This document shows positions 60,366-64,000 of a stretch of 64,000 nt of DNA, piece after piece (position 1 is the stretch's first letter; each line of letters starts with the position of its first letter). Source of the DNA: JAXDAY01 sp034679345 (GTDB lineage: Bacteria > Eisenbacteria > RBG-16-71-46 > CAIMUX01 > VGJL01); contig JAXDAY010000018.1 of NCBI GenBank assembly GCA_034679345.1, positions 7,364-71,363 of the forward strand, written 5' to 3'. The notes beneath the pieces were generated by a model. The model saw nothing but the letters and a program-made list of their open reading frames with translations. It made no database searches and was not told the DNA's origin. Position numbers and translations under genes: made by a program.

Positions 60366-63300
60366 ATGCGCCGCGCCGTCGCCCCGACCCTCATCTCGTT
60401 GCTGGCCGCGCTGTGGGTTCCGAACGCGTGGGCGCAGGAGATTCGAGATCTCCAGGCCGATTCCCGCGGAGTGAGCTTCGTGATCGAGCTTGTCCGGACG
60501 GAAGCGCGCTTCTACCCCGGAGGCGCGGAGCCCGCGCGCGTCGAGATCGACGGGCTGCCGGCTTTTCCGGCCGGCCAAGCGCTGCAGGCTCCGGCGCGGG
60601 TCGTCTGGATCGCGCTTCCGCCGGACGGAGGCTTCGAGGTCACCTCGCGCGCCCTCTCGATCGAGCCGATGCGGGGAGCGGAGATCCCGCGGGAGATCCG
60701 CGGTAGCCTACCCCTCCGGTCGGTCTCGTGGGGCGAACCGGGGTGGATGCGCGATGTGCGGATCGTTCCCATCCTCTGGTGGCCGATCTCGCAGGAACAC
60801 GGCGCCTCCTCGATCGAGAGGAGCGTCCGCATCGATGTGCGATTCGAGAGCGCGGCGCCCTTCCCGCTGCAGGGGGGTCGGGAGAGCCGGTGGAGCGCGC
60901 TCGAGAAGAGCATTCTGGCGAACCCGGATCAGGCGCGCCTCTTCCGCCGCGCGCCCGCCCGGTCCCGGCCGTTGCAGGGCGACTACTTCTCGACGACCGA
61001 GGCTCCGTGGATTCGGATCGAGATCGAGAGCGGCGGGATCTTCCAGATCACCGGCGCGGATCTGCAGAGCGCGGGGATCGATCTTGACGCGATCGTTCCC
61101 GCCGAGCTGCGCCTCTTCACCGGCGCCGGAATCAGCTTGCCCGAGGCGGCGCCCCTGGAGGAGTTGCCCGAGTGGCTGCACGAAGTTTCCATCCGCCTCG
61201 ACGGGATCGGAGATGGCAAGTTCGATCCGCAAGACCGGCTCCTCTTCCGGGGCCTCGGCCCCGATGAGTGGTACTCCGATCTCGGACTTCCCGACGCGCG
61301 GCACGAGCGGCATCGAAGCGATGAGTTCTCCACATCCAACACATACTGGCTCTCGTGGGGGGAGTTCGAGGGTCCCGCTAGGCGGTGGAGCACGATCGAC
61401 GGAAGCGTTCCCGGCCCGAACGTGGAGACATCGGCGAGTCATCGGATGCACTTCGAGCGCAATCTCTTCTTCGATGCGCGGCCGCGGACGATCACCGCGG
61501 GAGGCTACCCCTATTCCGACACGCTTCCGGCGTGGGAGAAGTGGCACTGGATCGAGCTCATCGCCAGCCGCAGCAATCTGCGCTACCAGGTCCCCTTCCG
61601 GGTGATCGATCCGGACACCAGCGTTCCCGGCCGACTCCTTCTCCGGATGTGGGGGGCGACCTGGAGCGCGGGCTCGACGTTCCTGGATCATTACCTGCGC
61701 GTGGACGTCGACCATACGATCGTGGCCGAGGCTGCCTGGGATAATCTCGTGCACCGGGACGTCCTCGCCGAGGAGATCCCTCTCACCGGCGACCTGCAGT
61801 CGCTCGGGCTGTTCGCCCCCTTCCAGGAGGATACCGTCAACTTCCGCCAGGATCGTTCCTATCTTGGATGGTTCGAGATCGACTACACGCGCAGACTGAT
61901 CGCGCGGGGCGATAGCCTGGATTTCTGGGTCGAGCCCGGCACGAACGCAAGGAGCTTCTCGATCCGGGGAATCACGGCCGGGTCGGACATCGCCGTGATC
62001 GATCTCACGGATCCGATTCAGACCCTGGCGATCGCGCCCCTCCTGGAACCAGACGGCGGGGGACGCGCGGCGACCGTCACGCTCGCTCCCGATGCCGACC
62101 GGCTGCGCCACATCGGCGTCCTCGACCTCGCCGCGGCGCGGAGGCCGCGCCTAGTGATCGACAATCCGCCTACCGGGGGATATCTGCGCGAGAGCGGGGA
62201 AGCGGTCGACTATGTCATCATCACCCACGCCGCCTTCGCGACTGCGGCCAACCGGCTCGCCGAGTGGAGACGGTCCGCAGAAGGAGGAGGACTGGCGGTC
62301 CGCGTGGTGGACGTGCAGGACATCTACGACGAGTTCTCCGCGGGCAGGCCCGATCCGACCGCGATTCGGAACTTCCTCAAATTCGCCTATCGCAACTGGA
62401 ACGGCGGAGACCCGGATGCCTCTCCGACCGATGTTCTCTTCCTCGGCGACACGAGCTACGACTTCCGCGGCTACGCCCAGCAGGGCACGACCTACTGGGT
62501 TCCGAGCTACGAAGGGTACTACGACCCGGTGCTCCGGCAATCGATCTACACGCCGCAGTTCGCCTCGGACGACTGGCTGGTTCTCTTCGACGCGGGTCTG
62601 GATCCCGCTCTCGACATGGCGACGGGCAGGCTGCCCGCCGACAGCCCGGCCTCCGCCGCGGCGATGGTCGAGAAAGTGATCTCCTACGAGATGAGCCCGG
62701 GCCCGGGAGGCTGGCAACAGCGGTTCACCCTTGTCGCGGACGACGTGTGCCAGGGAATCAACAGCGACGCGCTGGGATTCGTCCATATGCGGCAGACCGA
62801 ATCGCTCGGGGATAGCCTCCCGCCGGAGCTCTACCGCGATCGGATCTACTTGTATGAGTACGGGAAGGAATGCGTGTACGACCGCAAGCCGGCCGCCGCT
62901 CAAGCGCTGCGCCAGAGCATGCTGGACGGAACGCTCGTCGTGAACTACACCGGGCACGGAAGCGAGGGTCAACTCGCCGACGAACGCGTGCTCGAGACCG
63001 CAGGAGTGGCGGGGCTGACGAACGCGGATCGCCTCTTCTTCTTCTTGACGGCGTCCTGCTCGGTGGGGAAGTTCAACTTCGACGGCACGGGACTGGGCGA
63101 GGCGTTGATACGGCAGCCCGGCGGGGGCGCGATCGGGGTCTTTTCCGCGACGGCGGTGGCCTTCTCCGGAGCCAACGCCGAGCTGAACCGGCAGTTCTTC
63201 AAGGCCTGCTGGCCGGGCCGGGACGCCCTCGCGAGCCGCCCGCTGGGAGACGTCTCCGTGGTTGCGAAGCTCAGCGTGGGCAATCCCGCGAGCCTCAACA

Positions 63301-64000
63301 ATCGCCGCTACCCGCTCCTCGGCGAGCCACGCGTCGCCCTCGGCGTGCCGCATCTCCGAACTCGCCTCGCCGTCTTCGGCAGAGAGGGGGAGGCGGCCTC
63401 CGACTCGCTGTTTCGCGGGGGATTCGCGCGGTTGCGTGGAGAGGTCGTCGACGCTCTCGGCTCGCGCGTGACGAATGCGGAGGGCACGACGCAGTTCGTC
63501 GTCTATGACTCGGAGATCCTTCGCGAGGAGGGAGGCCAGCTCGGGGCGATCTACAACCTGACGGGTGCGACGATCTTTCGCGGACGGGCGAGGGTGGGCT
63601 CGGGGCTCTTCGAAGCGGACTTCGTGGTTCCCTCGGCTCTGCGAACCGGCGCCCGCGGGCAAGCGCAGGCCTACGTCTACTTCACGGCGGACGATGGCGG
63701 CCACGCGATCGGGTCGCTGCCGGATCTCGTGGTCCCGGAGCGCCCACCCGATCCGGTGGCCGACTCGGAAGGGCCGAAGATCACGTTGCGCGCGCTTGGT
63801 GACCCCGATCTCGAGGCGCTCCCTGCCGACACGCGATGGTCGGCCACATTGGAGGATTCGAGCGGGATCAACATCACCCGGCTGGTTCCGAGCCGTTCGA
63901 TCCTCTTGAGGATAGAGGAGGGCCCGAGGCTTGTGGCGCTCGAGGAACTCGCCGACGCCGTGTCCTTCCCAACAGATTACAGAACGGGGGAGGTCGAGTT
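60366..64000 (+). CDS. C25 (gingipain-family) peptidase, PorU-like, 3' truncated by window edge
   Basis: A secreted peptidase, open at the right edge; 1211 codons are visible. Signal peptide (TLISLLAALWVPNAWA, cleavage before QEIRD). Residues about 40-540 are beta-rich N-terminal domains; the C25 catalytic domain lies at about 600-980, with the catalytic histidine at H864 in VVNYTGHGSEGQLADERVL and the catalytic cysteine at C898 in LTASCSVGKFNF. A beta-sandwich follows. PorU, the sortase of type IX secretion, is a member of this family; the shape here (long N-terminal domains, active C25 core) fits PorU or a gingipain-like protease. The rest of the protein cannot be seen. Window-internal proteins with FlgD-like C-terminal domains would be its candidate clients. 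Confidence 0.88.
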   Translation, partial: MRRAVAPTLISLLAALWVPNAWAQEIRDLQADSRGVSFVIELVRTEARFYPGGAEPARVEIDGLPAFPAGQALQAPARVVWIALPPDGGFEVTSRALSIEPMRGAEIPREIRGSLPLRSVSWGEPGWMRDVRIVPILWWPISQEHGASSIERSVRIDVRFESAAPFPLQGGRESRWSALEKSILANPDQARLFRRAPARSRPLQGDYFSTTEAPWIRIEIESGGIFQITGADLQSAGIDLDAIVPAELRLFTGAGISLPEAAPLEELPEWLHEVSIRLDGIGDGKFDPQDRLLFRGLGPDEWYSDLGLPDARHERHRSDEFSTSNTYWLSWGEFEGPARRWSTIDGSVPGPNVETSASHRMHFERNLFFDARPRTITAGGYPYSDTLPAWEKWHWIELIASRSNLRYQVPFRVIDPDTSVPGRLLLRMWGATWSAGSTFLDHYLRVDVDHTIVAEAAWDNLVHRDVLAEEIPLTGDLQSLGLFAPFQEDTVNFRQDRSYLGWFEIDYTRRLIARGDSLDFWVEPGTNARSFSIRGITAGSDIAVIDLTDPIQTLAIAPLLEPDGGGRAATVTLAPDADRLRHIGVLDLAAARRPRLVIDNPPTGGYLRESGEAVDYVIITHAAFATAANRLAEWRRSAEGGGLAVRVVDVQDIYDEFSAGRPDPTAIRNFLKFAYRNWNGGDPDASPTDVLFLGDTSYDFRGYAQQGTTYWVPSYEGYYDPVLRQSIYTPQFASDDWLVLFDAGLDPALDMATGRLPADSPASAAAMVEKVISYEMSPGPGGWQQRFTLVADDVCQGINSDALGFVHMRQTESLGDSLPPELYRDRIYLYEYGKECVYDRKPAAAQALRQSMLDGTLVVNYTGHGSEGQLADERVLETAGVAGLTNADRLFFFLTASCSVGKFNFDGTGLGEALIRQPGGGAIGVFSATAVAFSGANAELNRQFFKACWPGRDALASRPLGDVSVVAKLSVGNPASLNNRRYPLLGEPRVALGVPHLRTRLAVFGREGEAASDSLFRGGFARLRGEVVDALGSRVTNAEGTTQFVVYDSEILREEGGQLGAIYNLTGATIFRGRARVGSGLFEADFVVPSALRTGARGQAQAYVYFTADDGGHAIGSLPDLVVPERPPDPVADSEGPKITLRALGDPDLEALPADTRWSATLEDSSGINITRLVPSRSILLRIEEGPRLVALEELADAVSFPTDYRTGEVE

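Overview
This is a 64 kb stretch of high-GC bacterial chromosome: dense, mostly housekeeping, with few gaps and several secreted proteins of unknown role. Several signs point to the FCB side of the tree, possibly a Candidatus Eisenbacteria-like lineage. Three secreted proteins carry FlgD-like/type IX sorting-type C-terminal domains. A gingipain-family (C25, PorU-like) peptidase runs off the right edge. The succinate dehydrogenase/fumarate reductase is of the Bacteroidetes/epsilon type. The E1 alpha and beta subunits are fused, and a 'choice-of-anchor B' protein is present. The phylum assignment is inference. No rRNA, tRNA, CRISPR array or prophage was seen.

Layout. 1-5 kb: a 2-oxoacid dehydrogenase/lipoate block (lipB, fused E1, E2, lipA). 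5-6 kb: lexA with an autoregulatory LexA box and a small partner gene. 6-13.5 kb: a secreted protein, an MFS exporter, a DUF3052 protein, a beta-propeller-like secreted protein, a MacB/LolD-type ABC pair and a second small secreted protein. 13.8-17.2 kb: sdhCAB. 17.35-17.8 kb: a 446 bp MITE-like element with perfect 23 bp inverted ends. 17.9-22 kb: tag, ZIP transporter, DUF167, an orphan adenine methyltransferase and LexA-controlled dinB. 22-28.4 kb (minus): an alpha-glucoside ABC importer with glgB and a DinB-fold protein. 28.4-33 kb (minus): M1 aminopeptidase with HEAT repeats, a beta-barrel protein and a DUF1028-TPR protein. 33-37.7 kb: radical SAM protein, gamma-carbonic anhydrase, aconitase and an orphan ParA. 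37.9-44.2 kb: an unusual transketolase-family enzyme followed by five tightly packed genes for an uncharacterised membrane complex. 44.2-46.2 kb: two secreted proteins. 46.3-49.7 kb: SOS-type dnaE2. 49.7-55.5 kb (minus): a large sorted secreted protein, a Trp/Phe/Asn-rich low-complexity protein, a Nudix hydrolase, pyrE and a lipoprotein. 55.7-64 kb: a degenerate M23 protein, accA, a PAP2 enzyme, a Trm112-like protein and the C25 peptidase.

Themes. (1) Lipoate supply (lipB, lipA) is placed with the E1/E2 enzymes that use it. (2) A dispersed SOS regulon can be read directly: lexA, dinB and dnaE2 each have a TTGAC -35, a CGAAC-N4-GTTCG box (degenerate for dnaE2) and a T-A-rich -10. (3) Secreted proteins use at least two C-terminal tag styles: FlgD-like domains, and a short EPVSW...RALYR tail shared by two otherwise different proteins. 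(4) The strongest candidate for an undescribed system is the 40.3-44.2 kb membrane-protein cluster.

Start codons were chosen from ribosome-binding sites, overlaps and family alignments recalled from memory. No database search was run.
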